A DNA stretch of 5,561 nucleotides from WLMZ01 sp037139095 (GCA_037139095.1 JBAXHD010000086.1:1-5561); one strand, 5' to 3'; shown: positions 1 to 5,561, counted from the first letter of the stretch. Program-made: numbers and translations. The notes: generated by a model from the sequence alone, not told the origin.

Positions 1-66
1 GGTTCTGGTTCTGGTTCTGGTTCTGGGTCAAGCTCCGGCAGTTGCACGAGCAGTAGCAGTAGTTCA
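1..66 (+). repeat. Gly-Ser / poly-Ser low-complexity hinge; four perfect GGTTCT units at the left edge
   Basis: Bases 1-24 are four perfect copies of GGTTCT, read in frame as Gly-Ser dipeptides. They decay into GGG-TCA and then a Ser-rich run coded mainly by AGC/AGT with a single Cys (43-45). The array probably continues upstream of the window. It reads as a flexible linker between unseen N-terminal domains and the two folded repeats. Perfect hexamer units are prone to in-frame length change by slippage. Confidence 0.85.
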
Positions 67-1161
67 GTGCGCACCGCATCCTCGGGTCACACCATCAACC
101 ACGGCGATAACAGCGACGATTGCAACCCATCGACGCCGTTCTTGCAACTCAACAAGGTTGTCATCAACGACAACGGTGGAACGGCTGCGTTTAACGACTT
201 CAGCCTCAGCGCTACAGCAGCCGGTAGCCGCGTGGCAATCATCGATGGCGTCGATCCCGCGTTGAGCTACGAGATGGGTATTGGCACAGACGTATCTGCA
301 TACACCACGTATGTCCTCGATGAAAGTGGTCCGCTCGGGTACACCTCATTAGGTTGGACATGCGATGCCGGTACTCAGGTTGGCAACACCATCCGGTTGC
401 GGGCTGGCGAAGATGTCAGTTGCACCGTGATCAACGACGACATTCGCGCACCCCATCTCACGCTGAACAACGTTCTCATCAACGACGATGGCGGCACCGC
501 CACCCTGAGGGATTTCGTTCTTCAGGCAACGTCGGTTGACGACTGGTCAACACCAATTCTCGGTCCAGATCCAAGCAGCTTGTCGTGGATGGGTGTTGGC
601 GCCGACGTGACTCCCGAGGTCGTCTACTTGCTCACAGAGTCAGGTCCAGGTGGCTACACACCGTCTGATTGGACATGCGTTGGCGGCGCGCAGAACGCAA
701 ACTCCATCGTGCTCGCTGCGGGCGAAGATGCCGTGTGCAGCATCACCAACAACGACGACCCGGCGCCTCCGGTGACAACTCCGCCCACCACAACGCCTCC
801 GACCACTGCCCCGCCAACCACAGTCGCTCCCACTACCGCAGCACCAACTACCGCAGCACCAACTACGGCCGTTCCAACCACGGCCGCTCCAAGCAGCGGG
901 GTACTCGACACACTCCCACCGATCACGCCAACGCCGACCTCGTCGACCGCAGTACCTGCGCTGGGTGGCGGGCCTGTTGATCCAACCACGTCGGTTGGCC
1001 AGACCACGTCCACCGTGGCGAGTGCCGGCGTTCTTCCTGAGGCTCTGTCGATCCAGTTGCCCACCACTGGCCGTGCATCGCGATCGTTCGTGTACCTCGC
1101 AGCACTCGGAGTTTTGGCGGGCCTCTTGCTCACCGTGGCAGCTCGGCGTCGGTCGGCGTAA
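1..1161 (+). CDS. LPXTG cell-wall-anchored surface protein with prealbumin-like repeats (5' end outside window)
   Basis: The reading frame is open from base 1, so the N-terminus and any signal peptide lie upstream. The GTG at 67 is an internal Val codon, not a convincing start. Visible order: a Gly-Ser then Ser-rich hinge (1-66); two repeats of about 100 residues (142-441 and 457-759) with the pattern L-x-L-N-x-V-x-I-N-D-[ND]-G-G-T-A, ESGPxGYT, WTC and C-x-x-[IT]-N; a Pro-Thr-Thr stalk (778-897); a Pro/Ser/Thr spacer; LPTTG (1057-1071); a hydrophobic segment; and an Arg-rich tail ending at TAA 1159-1161. Such repeats are known as prealbumin-like or SpaA/Cna-B-like folds in Gram-positive adhesins and pilins. 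LPXTG plus membrane anchor plus positive tail is the classical sortase signal. I infer a stalk-displayed protein covalently bound to peptidoglycan, with a possible adhesive or structural role. No pilin motif, sortase gene or enzymatic domain is visible, so the exact role is unknown. Confidence 0.88.
   Translation, partial: GSGSGSGSGSSSGSCTSSSSSSVRTASSGHTINHGDNSDDCNPSTPFLQLNKVVINDNGGTAAFNDFSLSATAAGSRVAIIDGVDPALSYEMGIGTDVSAYTTYVLDESGPLGYTSLGWTCDAGTQVGNTIRLRAGEDVSCTVINDDIRAPHLTLNNVLINDDGGTATLRDFVLQATSVDDWSTPILGPDPSSLSWMGVGADVTPEVVYLLTESGPGGYTPSDWTCVGGAQNANSIVLAAGEDAVCSITNNDDPAPPVTTPPTTTPPTTAPPTTVAPTTAAPTTAAPTTAVPTTAAPSSGVLDTLPPITPTPTSSTAVPALGGGPVDPTTSVGQTTSTVASAGVLPEALSIQLPTTGRASRSFVYLAALGVLAGLLLTVAARRRSA
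142..441 (+). other. Prealbumin-like repeat 1 (Lys, Glu and Asn all present)
   Basis: About 100 residues from LQLNKVVIND to CTVINDD. In frame it shows Lys at 154-156 in the first strand, Glu at 322-324 within DESGPLGY, and Asn at 433-435 in the last strand. Two Cys codons (361-363 and 421-423) are placed as in the second repeat and may form a disulfide. In SpaA/Cna-B-type domains a first-strand Lys and last-strand Asn can join by an isopeptide bond promoted by an acidic residue. That this repeat does so is inference from position only. Confidence 0.75.
457..759 (+). other. Prealbumin-like repeat 2 (first-strand Lys replaced by Asn)
   Basis: This is a diverged copy of the preceding repeat, from LTLNNVLIND to CSITNNDD, with matching GGTA, ESGPGGYT and WTC motifs. 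The codon aligned with the first-strand Lys of repeat 1 is AAC (469-471, Asn). The Glu (637-639), the last-strand Asn (748-750) and both Cys (676-678 and 736-738) are kept. It also carries one extra Asn before the closing Asp pair. The fold is probably the same, but a Lys-Asn isopeptide bond at this position would not be possible. Confidence 0.75.
778..897 (+). repeat. Pro-Thr-Thr stalk: eight 15-bp (5-residue) units
   Basis: Eight consecutive five-residue units of the form x-x-Pro-Thr-Thr are coded here: TPPTT, TPPTT, APPTT, VAPTT, AAPTT, AAPTT, AVPTT and a terminal AAPSS. The units at 838-852 and 853-867 are almost identical in DNA, which points to recent duplication; the outer ones have diverged. 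Pro/Thr stalks like this usually span the peptidoglycan and hold the folded domains away from the membrane, and they are often O-glycosylated in actinobacteria. Glycosylation here is inference. Confidence 0.85.
1057..1161 (+). other. Sortase cell-wall sorting signal (LPTTG, membrane segment, Arg-rich tail)
   Basis: LPTTG is coded at 1057-1071. After a short polar linker (RASRS) comes a hydrophobic stretch of roughly 20 residues starting at FVYLAALG, then AARRRSA and the stop. This is the complete three-part signal recognised by a class A or E type sortase, which would cut between Thr and Gly and link the protein to a cell-wall precursor. The sortase gene itself is not in the window. Confidence 0.9.
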
Positions 1162-1181
1162 GCCAATCGGCAGATTTCGTT

Positions 1182-1194
1182 GGGCTCATAGCCC
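1182..1194 (+). terminator. Small perfect hairpin after the surface-protein gene, possible weak terminator
   Basis: GGGCT (1182-1186) pairs perfectly with AGCCC (1190-1194) around a three-base loop, 20 bases after the TAA stop. There is no T-run behind it, so it is not a textbook intrinsic terminator. T-tract-free hairpins are common at gene ends in GC-rich actinobacteria. A five-pair stem can also arise by chance, so the call is weak. Confidence 0.3.
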
Positions 1195-1220
1195 GCACAC
1201 ATCAACAGACAAAACGCCAC

Positions 1221-1238
1221 TTGCGTCTCTTGCGTCGG
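1221..1238 (+). repeat. Tandem 9-bp direct repeat upstream of acsA
   Basis: TTGCGTCTC is followed directly by TTGCGTCGG; seven of nine positions match. The pair lies about 50-65 bases before the acsA start, in the intergenic region where its promoter should be. The first TTGCGT could serve as a -35-like element for the TAGAGT at 1246-1251, but the 19-base gap is long. It could also be an operator half-site pair or chance. Confidence 0.35.
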
Positions 1239-1274
1239 CTGTAACTAGAGTGACCCGCAACCGAGACAACGGAT

Positions 1275-1280
1275 AAGGGA
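1275..1280 (+). promoter_or_regulatory. Ribosome binding site of acsA
   Basis: AAGGGA sits seven bases before the ATG at 1288, an ideal Shine-Dalgarno distance. It favours ATG 1288 over the in-frame TTG at 1285, which would be only four bases from the motif. Confidence 0.7.
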
Positions 1281-1287
1281 CTGCTTG

Positions 1288-3237
1288 ATGACTGACGCCC
1301 ACGCAATCGAATCGCTTGGCTGGGAGCGCCGCACTTTCGTTCCCTCCGATGCATTTCGCAGCAACGCTCTCGTCTCCGATAACTCGTTGTACGACGAAGC
1401 ATCGCAAGACTTCACAGCGTTTTGGGCGAGGCAGGCCAGCGAACTGATTTCGTGGTCTACAGAGTGGCACACCGCCTCAGAGTGGAACCTTCCGTACGCC
1501 AAGTGGTTTGTCGGTGGCGAACTGAACGTGAGCTACAACTGCCTCGATCGTCATGTGTTGGCCGGTAAAGGCGACAAGGTGGCCTTCCATTTCGAGGGCG
1601 AGCCCGGCGACACGCGCACCGTCACCTATTCGCAACTCCTCGACGAGACGCAGCGCTTCGCAAATGTGCTCAAAGGCCTCGGAGTCGTCAAGGGCGATCG
1701 CGTCAACATCTACATGCCGATGATCCCCGAGGCTGCCATTGCCATGCTGGCGTGTGCGCGTATCGGCGCCGCCCACAGCGTTGTGTTTGGCGGCTTCAGC
1801 GCAAACTCGCTGACCGACCGCATCAACGATGCTGAGGCCAAGGTGCTCATCACTGCCGACGGCGGCTGGCGCCGAGGCGAAGTCTTCCCGCTCAAGCACA
1901 CTGCCGACGAGGCGTTGCGTGGCACGCCAACCATCACCGATGTTGTTGTGGTGCGCCGCGGCGGCAACGAGATCACGATGCAAGAAGGTCGTGACCACTG
2001 GTACCACGAACTCATGGCGCAAGCCGACCCTGTCTGTCCGGCAGAGCCAATGGACTCAGAGCAACTGTTGTTCTTGCTGTACACAAGTGGCACCACTGGT
2101 AGGCCCAAGGGCATCATGCACACCAGCGGCGGCTATCTCACTCAGGCTGCGTTCACCCACAAGTATGTGTTCGACCTTCACGCCGACACCGACATCTATT
2201 GGTGCACCGCCGATGTGGGCTGGATCACGGGCCACACCTACATCGTCTATGGCCCGCTGGCCAACGGCGCAACTCAGGTGATGTACGAGGGCGTGCCCAA
2301 CTTCCCCGGTAACGACCGCATGTGGCAGATCGTCGAGAAGTACGGCGTCACCCTTTTCTATACGGCCCCAACGGCTATTCGAACCTTTATGAAGTGGGGC
2401 GACCAGGAACCCGCCAAGCACGACCTGTCGTCGCTTCGTCTGCTCGGCTCGGTCGGTGAGCCCATCAACCCCGAGGCGTGGATGTGGTATCACGAACACA
2501 TCGGCGGCTCCACCTGTCCCATTGTCGATACGTGGTGGCAGACCGAGACCGGCGCGATCATGATCAGCCCGCTACCCGGCGTCACCACCACCAAACCCGG
2601 CTCGGCCACGTTTGGTCTGCCTGGCATCGGCACCGAACTGGTCGATGAATCTGGCGAACACGTCGAGCGCGGAGGCGGCTACCTCACCCTCACCCAGCCG
2701 TGGCCGGCCATGCTTCGCGGTATCTGGGGCGACCCCGATCGCTATCGCGAAACCTATTGGAGTCGTTTCGCTGGTCGTTACTTCGCCGGTGATGGCGCCA
2801 AGCTCGACCACGATGGCTACTTGTGGCTGTTGGGTCGAGTCGACGATGTTATGAACGTGAGCGGTCATCGCATTTCCACCACCGAAGTCGAATCGGCGCT
2901 TGTCTCGCACCCGTCGGTCGCCGAGGCAGCAGTTGTCGGTGCACTCGACGCAACCACGGGTCAAGCGATCATCGCCTATGTCACGCTGCGGGGTGGTTTC
3001 GAAGGCGACGAACAAGCGCTGCGCAACCATGTGGCCGTCGAGATTGGCAGCATCGCCAAGCCCAAGGCCATCTACTTCACGCCCGATCTCCCCAAGACCC
3101 GCAGCGGCAAGATCATGCGTCGTTTGCTGCGCGATGTGGCTGAAGGCCGCAACCTTGGCGACACCACCACGCTTGCCGATGCAAACGTGGTCAACGAACT
3201 GCAGCGTCGCGCCGCCGAGGCTCCAGCCGAGGACTAG
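1288..3237 (+). CDS. acsA: Acetyl-CoA synthetase (acetate--CoA ligase, AMP-forming)
   Basis: This enzyme converts acetate, ATP and CoA to acetyl-CoA, AMP and PPi by way of acetyl-AMP in the cytoplasm, allowing use or recapture of acetate. The 649-residue product matches the usual length of about 650. Visible in order: the ACAS N-terminal region including AKWFVGGELNVSYNCLDRH; VVFGGFS; the phosphate loop TSGTTGRPKG (266-275); DVGWITGH (309-316); adenine-binding GEP (390-392); DTWWQTETG with Trp417, which corresponds to the Trp that limits the acyl pocket to acetate in Salmonella Acs (Trp414); FAGDGA with Asp502; the hinge GRVDD (Asp519); NVSGHR (Arg528); and PKTRSGKIMRR with Lys608. Lys608 matches the Lys needed for adenylation that is inactivated by reversible acetylation in other Acs enzymes (Salmonella Lys609). 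All key residues appear intact. No acetyltransferase or deacetylase gene is adjacent. ATG 1288 is chosen over TTG 1285 from the ribosome binding site. Propionyl-CoA synthetase is a less likely alternative given the overall pattern. Confidence 0.97.
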   Translation: MTDAHAIESLGWERRTFVPSDAFRSNALVSDNSLYDEASQDFTAFWARQASELISWSTEWHTASEWNLPYAKWFVGGELNVSYNCLDRHVLAGKGDKVAFHFEGEPGDTRTVTYSQLLDETQRFANVLKGLGVVKGDRVNIYMPMIPEAAIAMLACARIGAAHSVVFGGFSANSLTDRINDAEAKVLITADGGWRRGEVFPLKHTADEALRGTPTITDVVVVRRGGNEITMQEGRDHWYHELMAQADPVCPAEPMDSEQLLFLLYTSGTTGRPKGIMHTSGGYLTQAAFTHKYVFDLHADTDIYWCTADVGWITGHTYIVYGPLANGATQVMYEGVPNFPGNDRMWQIVEKYGVTLFYTAPTAIRTFMKWGDQEPAKHDLSSLRLLGSVGEPINPEAWMWYHEHIGGSTCPIVDTWWQTETGAIMISPLPGVTTTKPGSATFGLPGIGTELVDESGEHVERGGGYLTLTQPWPAMLRGIWGDPDRYRETYWSRFAGRYFAGDGAKLDHDGYLWLLGRVDDVMNVSGHRISTTEVESALVSHPSVAEAAVVGALDATTGQAIIAYVTLRGGFEGDEQALRNHVAVEIGSIAKPKAIYFTPDLPKTRSGKIMRRLLRDVAEGRNLGDTTTLADANVVNELQRRAAEAPAED

Positions 3238-3319
3238 TTCGGGTGTGGGTGCTCGGCATCACTGTGGAATGCGTTTGAGAAATCCTTAACCTGCGAGTTG
3301 TCCGTGCCGATAGAACCAT

Positions 3320-5185
3320 GTGGCACCGGATCCATTCGACGAGAGAGAACTGAGCACATCGCCGCTCGACTCGTCCGCGACGGCCGACGCCACGAGCGCA
3401 CTTCGTGATCGACTTCGTGTGCGGCTCAATGTTGTTGACGCCGCGCCAAGCCTGACGCCTACCCTTCCGCCTACGCCCTTTGTGCCCGCGCCGCCTCAGT
3501 CGCTGCCTGCGATGTTGCCGCCGCCGCCGCCGCTTTTGCCACCCCCAGTCGCACGCGTCGGTGGACAAATCTTTATTCCGGCCGGGGTCGATCAGTTCCC
3601 GGTGGCTACCGGCAGCCTGGCTGTACTTTCGCAACCTCAGCCTCAACTGCGCCCTCACGTCGAGAACAACCCTTCGATACTGGCAGCGGACCAAAGCGTG
3701 GCCGTTGCTCCCAGCCTTGGTGGAACGAGCCTGCCGTATCTCGGCCAACCGACGCGACCGTCGGGTCCTCAGCGCGTGGTGCAGTCGCGGGTTGTCAGCG
3801 CACAGCTCGCCGAGCCGCCGGCACCAAAAAAGCGTAAGCGCCATCCCGTGCGAGCGTTCTTCTCGTTTCTCGTCGTGGCGTCGCTGCTCGGCGGTGCCGG
3901 GTTTACCAGCTGGTACTTCCTCATCAACAAGAAGGTCGCATGGGCTCAAGACGTTGCTCCGCTGGCCACGTTCGTTGAGGAAACAACGCATTCGAAATTC
4001 ATCGAAGATGTTCCCGTCACCACGCTGTCGGTCCCTGAATACGAAGTGAAGCTGGGTATCGATGTGCTGGCTCGCTCGTACAGCGATGCCGATGGCCACT
4101 TCGGCACCTTGCGCGCTGTAGGACTGGTCAGTGGAGCCCCTGAGCCGAGCACTGTGGGGCATATCGCCGCAGTAGCGATGACAGCGTTTTACAGTTCTGC
4201 TGACAAGACCATCTACCGCATGGATGGGCGGACCCCGGCATTCGATTTGGCAACGTTACGAGCGCTCACTGTTGCCCTCGTCGATCAGAATCTCGGTTGG
4301 TCGAAGAACATCGCCACCCTCACCGACGCGCAGCAGGTCGGCATTCGAGCCGCCGTTGATGGAGTCGGCGCCGAGGTCGTACGGGCCATGTTCGCCAAGG
4401 ATCCGCAACTCGAAGCGCTCGTTGCGTATGAGGTGCAGTCGCGGACGGCCGCTCTCGGCATTGCTGCTGAAGCTCGCCCCACGTATCTCAACGCTGTTCT
4501 CGGCTCGTACTTCTTTGGCGCTCATACGTCGCCAGCTTCGAAGCGGGGTCGCCTCCTCGCTGACCTTGTGGTGCCAAGCAGTGATGCACCGATGTTCGAC
4601 CCCTCCCGCAGTTCGACCAATGTGGCCATCAAGGTGCCCCCACCAAACTCGAGCGCCACTCCACAAACGCTCGGTATGCAATTCTGGTACCTGACCTTGC
4701 TGCCGAGCCTCGGTGCCTCCGACGCGCGTGCCGCAGCGCTGGCATGGGCGGGCGACACTGCCGCCACGACAACAAGTGAGGGTCGTGCCTGCCTCGCTGC
4801 CTCGATCGCCACGCTCGACGCTGCGGGTAACTCAGCGATGACTTCGGCGCTGCAACGCTGGGCACAATCCCGGCCGGCATCTAGTGCGGCAGTCATCTCA
4901 AACGACGCGAGCAATCTCATCAAGGTATCGGTGTGTGAACCGACCGAACCCACCATCCAAGTAACGGGTCCGGCCGATGCAACGCTGTTGTATTCGGCGC
5001 CGATGCGCGAGCAAGAGATCGGCGCGAACCTCATTCGGATGGGCCTTCCCGAAACTCAGGGCGCGTGGTCATGCGCCATCGCAGTGCTACGCACCGGTGG
5101 ATTGCCGAACTTCGTAGAGGGCTCCACTGATCCGCTGCAAGCCGAGGCGATGTCCAACGTGTTGTCGTATTGCAAGAACGCTTGA
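3320..5185 (+). CDS. Membrane-anchored, metallopeptidase-like protein with degenerate HExxH site (probable pseudo-enzyme)
   Basis: The 621-residue product begins at GTG 3320, the first start after an in-frame TAG at 3311-3313; no good ribosome binding site precedes it. Residues 1-170 are polar and Pro-rich, with poly-Pro around 67-77. KKRKRH (170-175) precedes one membrane segment (about 178-202), placing the N-terminus in the cytoplasm and residues 205-621 outside. The outer domain follows a pattern I recall from an actinobacterial HExxH metallopeptidase-like family: LATFVEETTHSKF (215-227), AFYSSADKTIYRMDG (289-303), a helix where the family has HELTHALQDQ, an ALVEGD-like site (here AAVDGV, 344-349), PPNSS, GWGGD-like AWAGD (475-479), and four Cys (491, 539, 585, 618) suited to two disulfides. 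The helix here reads RALTVALVDQ (314-323), so both His and the Glu are missing. I infer no protease activity and a scaffold, inhibitory or binding role. Family assignment is from memory of motif order and was not searched. Confidence 0.75.
   Translation: MAPDPFDERELSTSPLDSSATADATSALRDRLRVRLNVVDAAPSLTPTLPPTPFVPAPPQSLPAMLPPPPPLLPPPVARVGGQIFIPAGVDQFPVATGSLAVLSQPQPQLRPHVENNPSILAADQSVAVAPSLGGTSLPYLGQPTRPSGPQRVVQSRVVSAQLAEPPAPKKRKRHPVRAFFSFLVVASLLGGAGFTSWYFLINKKVAWAQDVAPLATFVEETTHSKFIEDVPVTTLSVPEYEVKLGIDVLARSYSDADGHFGTLRAVGLVSGAPEPSTVGHIAAVAMTAFYSSADKTIYRMDGRTPAFDLATLRALTVALVDQNLGWSKNIATLTDAQQVGIRAAVDGVGAEVVRAMFAKDPQLEALVAYEVQSRTAALGIAAEARPTYLNAVLGSYFFGAHTSPASKRGRLLADLVVPSSDAPMFDPSRSSTNVAIKVPPPNSSATPQTLGMQFWYLTLLPSLGASDARAAALAWAGDTAATTTSEGRACLAASIATLDAAGNSAMTSALQRWAQSRPASSAAVISNDASNLIKVSVCEPTEPTIQVTGPADATLLYSAPMREQEIGANLIRMGLPETQGAWSCAIAVLRTGGLPNFVEGSTDPLQAEAMSNVLSYCKNA
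3449..3550 (+). repeat. Proline-rich segment with a perfect (CCG)5 tract
   Basis: Residues 44-77 of the membrane protein are mostly Pro, Leu, Thr and Ala, ending in poly-Pro. Bases 3518-3532 are five perfect CCG codons. The segment lies in the predicted cytoplasmic tail and is probably unstructured or a polyproline helix. The triplet tract can change length without breaking the frame. Confidence 0.8.
3851..3925 (+). other. Single transmembrane segment of the metallopeptidase-like protein
   Basis: Residues 178-202 (from RAFFSFLV to WYFLI) are hydrophobic and Gly/Ala-containing. They are preceded by a strongly basic KKRKRH and followed by NKK. The stronger positive charge before the segment favours an N-in, C-out orientation. 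It lies too far into the protein to be a cleaved signal peptide. Confidence 0.85.
4259..4273 (+). other. Degenerate zinc-binding site (RALTV where HExxH is expected)
   Basis: Arg314-Ala-Leu-Thr-Val318 occupies the place of the HELTH zinc site, judged from the conserved surroundings: an FYxxxxxxxY block upstream and A-L-x-D-Q directly after. Both zinc-ligand His and the catalytic Glu are replaced. The downstream position I expect to hold a third ligand Glu (in ALVEGD) is Asp347. The alignment is by eye. Confidence 0.6.
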
Positions 5186-5213
5186 GCCTCTAGATCGTCT
5201 GAAGTCGCTCAAG
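5181..5213 (+). terminator. Inverted repeat spanning the stop codon, possible weak terminator or attenuator
   Basis: CTTGAGC (5181-5187, containing the TGA stop) pairs perfectly with GCTCAAG (5207-5213) around a 19-base loop. The loop holds a further AGA-TCG-TCT mini-stem (5192-5200). No T-run follows. It sits between two genes 56 bases apart, so it could cause partial termination, stabilise the upstream mRNA end, or be chance. Confidence 0.3.
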
Positions 5214-5230
5214 GTCTCACTACCGGTGCC

Positions 5231-5235
5231 GAAAG
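5231..5235 (+). promoter_or_regulatory. Possible ribosome binding site of the downstream Pro-rich gene
   Basis: GAAAG lies six bases before the ATG at 5242. It is a modest Shine-Dalgarno match. It supports ATG 5242 over the ATG at 5237, which meets a TGA after one further codon. Confidence 0.45.
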
Positions 5236-5241
5236 AATGAC

Positions 5242-5561
5242 ATGAGCAATCTGCCCGACGCGGCCCCTGAAATCGGCGACACGACCCACGATCAATTTGC
5301 TGAGGCAGCCAGCGTTGGTCCGGTCGAGTTGAGTCCTTCGCAGCCTCCGAACTTCCGAGCACCATTTGACTTCAAACTCAAGCTCGATCTTGGAGGGTCG
5401 GGTGGCGCACAGAGCAGCGTGCCGAAATTTGAACCACGGCCGGCACCGCGGCTTGCGCCAACCTTTGCCCCACTCGTGGCGCCCGAACCACTCTTCGTTG
5501 ACCCATCAGAGTTCCGTCTTGAGACGTTGCTCACCTCGGACTTTCTGGCTCAAGCCCAAGC
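5242..5561 (+). CDS. Hypothetical Pro-rich protein, N-terminal part only (runs off right edge)
   Basis: An open frame starts at ATG 5242 and runs to the window edge with no stop, giving 106 complete codons. The visible part is polar, acidic at first (MSNLPDAAPEIGD), then contains DFKLKLDLGGSGG and a Pro/Ala/Phe-rich stretch (KFEPRPAPRLAPTFAPLVAP) followed by FVDPSEFRLETLL. No signal peptide, membrane segment or catalytic motif is seen. Its disordered Pro-rich start resembles in style, though not in exact sequence, the cytoplasmic tail of the preceding gene. It starts 56 bases after that gene on the same strand, so co-transcription is plausible. By analogy it may also be a membrane protein whose anchor lies further on, possibly a paralogue of the upstream gene; this is inference. 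I do not recognise a family from what is visible. Confidence 0.7.
   Translation, partial: MSNLPDAAPEIGDTTHDQFAEAASVGPVELSPSQPPNFRAPFDFKLKLDLGGSGGAQSSVPKFEPRPAPRLAPTFAPLVAPEPLFVDPSEFRLETLLTSDFLAQAQ

Noticed and set aside
67..69. GTG at 67 as the start of the surface-protein gene
   Set aside because: The same frame is open with a Gly-Ser/Ser linker back to base 1, there is no ribosome binding site, and a wall-anchored protein needs a signal peptide that is absent after this codon.
654..1220. 188-codon open frame on the - strand rich in Val, Gly and Ala
   Set aside because: Its Val-Gly-Ala repeats are simply the antisense reading of the Pro-Thr-Thr stalk; it has no domain of its own.
1285..1287. 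TTG at 1285 as the acsA start
   Set aside because: ATG at 1288 is directly adjacent, in frame and better spaced from AAGGGA.
2056..2499. Several open frames antisense to acsA
   Set aside because: The acsA frame carries all conserved family motifs across this stretch; the antisense frames show none.
3287..3292. TAACCT as a -10 element for the 3320 gene
   Set aside because: It fits TANNNT, but no convincing -35 lies 16-18 bases upstream and such hexamers occur often by chance.
3518..3532. (CCG)5 tract as a frameshift or phase-variation switch
   Set aside because: The unit is three bases, so length change keeps the frame; it cannot switch the gene off by frameshift.
3827..3844. KKRKRH resembling a nuclear localisation signal
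   Set aside because: It lies directly before a membrane segment in a bacterial protein and is best explained as topology-setting positive charge.
3191..4162. Long 323-codon open frame on the - strand
   Set aside because: It overlaps the end of acsA and the first part of the next gene, is extremely Arg-rich with no recognisable domain, and fits a codon-bias shadow of GC-rich coding DNA.

Overview
The window looks like a stretch of actinobacterial chromosome. It is moderately GC-rich and all genes lie on the + strand. It has a sortase-anchored surface protein with an LPTTG signal, a Pro/Thr stalk of the kind common in Gram-positive actinobacteria, and GTG start use. The surface-protein style and the metallopeptidase-like family of the third gene remind me most of Acidimicrobiia (Ilumatobacter-like aquatic lineages). 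That placement is an impression from memory and was not tested.

Layout: (1) 1-1161 is the 3' part of a secreted, wall-anchored protein: a Gly-Ser/Ser hinge, two prealbumin-like (SpaA/Cna-B-like) repeats of about 100 residues, a 15-bp-periodic Pro-Thr-Thr stalk, then LPTTG, a membrane segment and an Arg-rich tail. (2) 1162-1287 is a short intergenic region with a small hairpin, a 9-bp tandem repeat and a clear ribosome binding site. (3) 1288-3237 encodes a complete, apparently intact acetyl-CoA synthetase (acsA). (4) 3320-5185 encodes a single-pass membrane protein with a Pro-rich cytoplasmic tail. Its outer domain resembles an actinobacterial zinc-metallopeptidase family, but the HExxH site is replaced by RALTV, so it is probably a pseudo-enzyme. 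(5) 5242 to the right edge is the start of another Pro-rich protein, 56 bases downstream, possibly co-transcribed with (4).

The surface protein and acsA have no evident functional link; acsA looks like a stand-alone housekeeping gene. The last two genes may form a small envelope module. The points most worth following are the dead metallopeptidase site and the unequal chemistry of the two surface repeats: the first keeps a Lys-Glu-Asn set compatible with an internal isopeptide bond, while the second has Asn in place of Lys. There is no stretch over 300 bases without a gene, and I saw no tRNA, rRNA, CRISPR array, insertion sequence or riboswitch.
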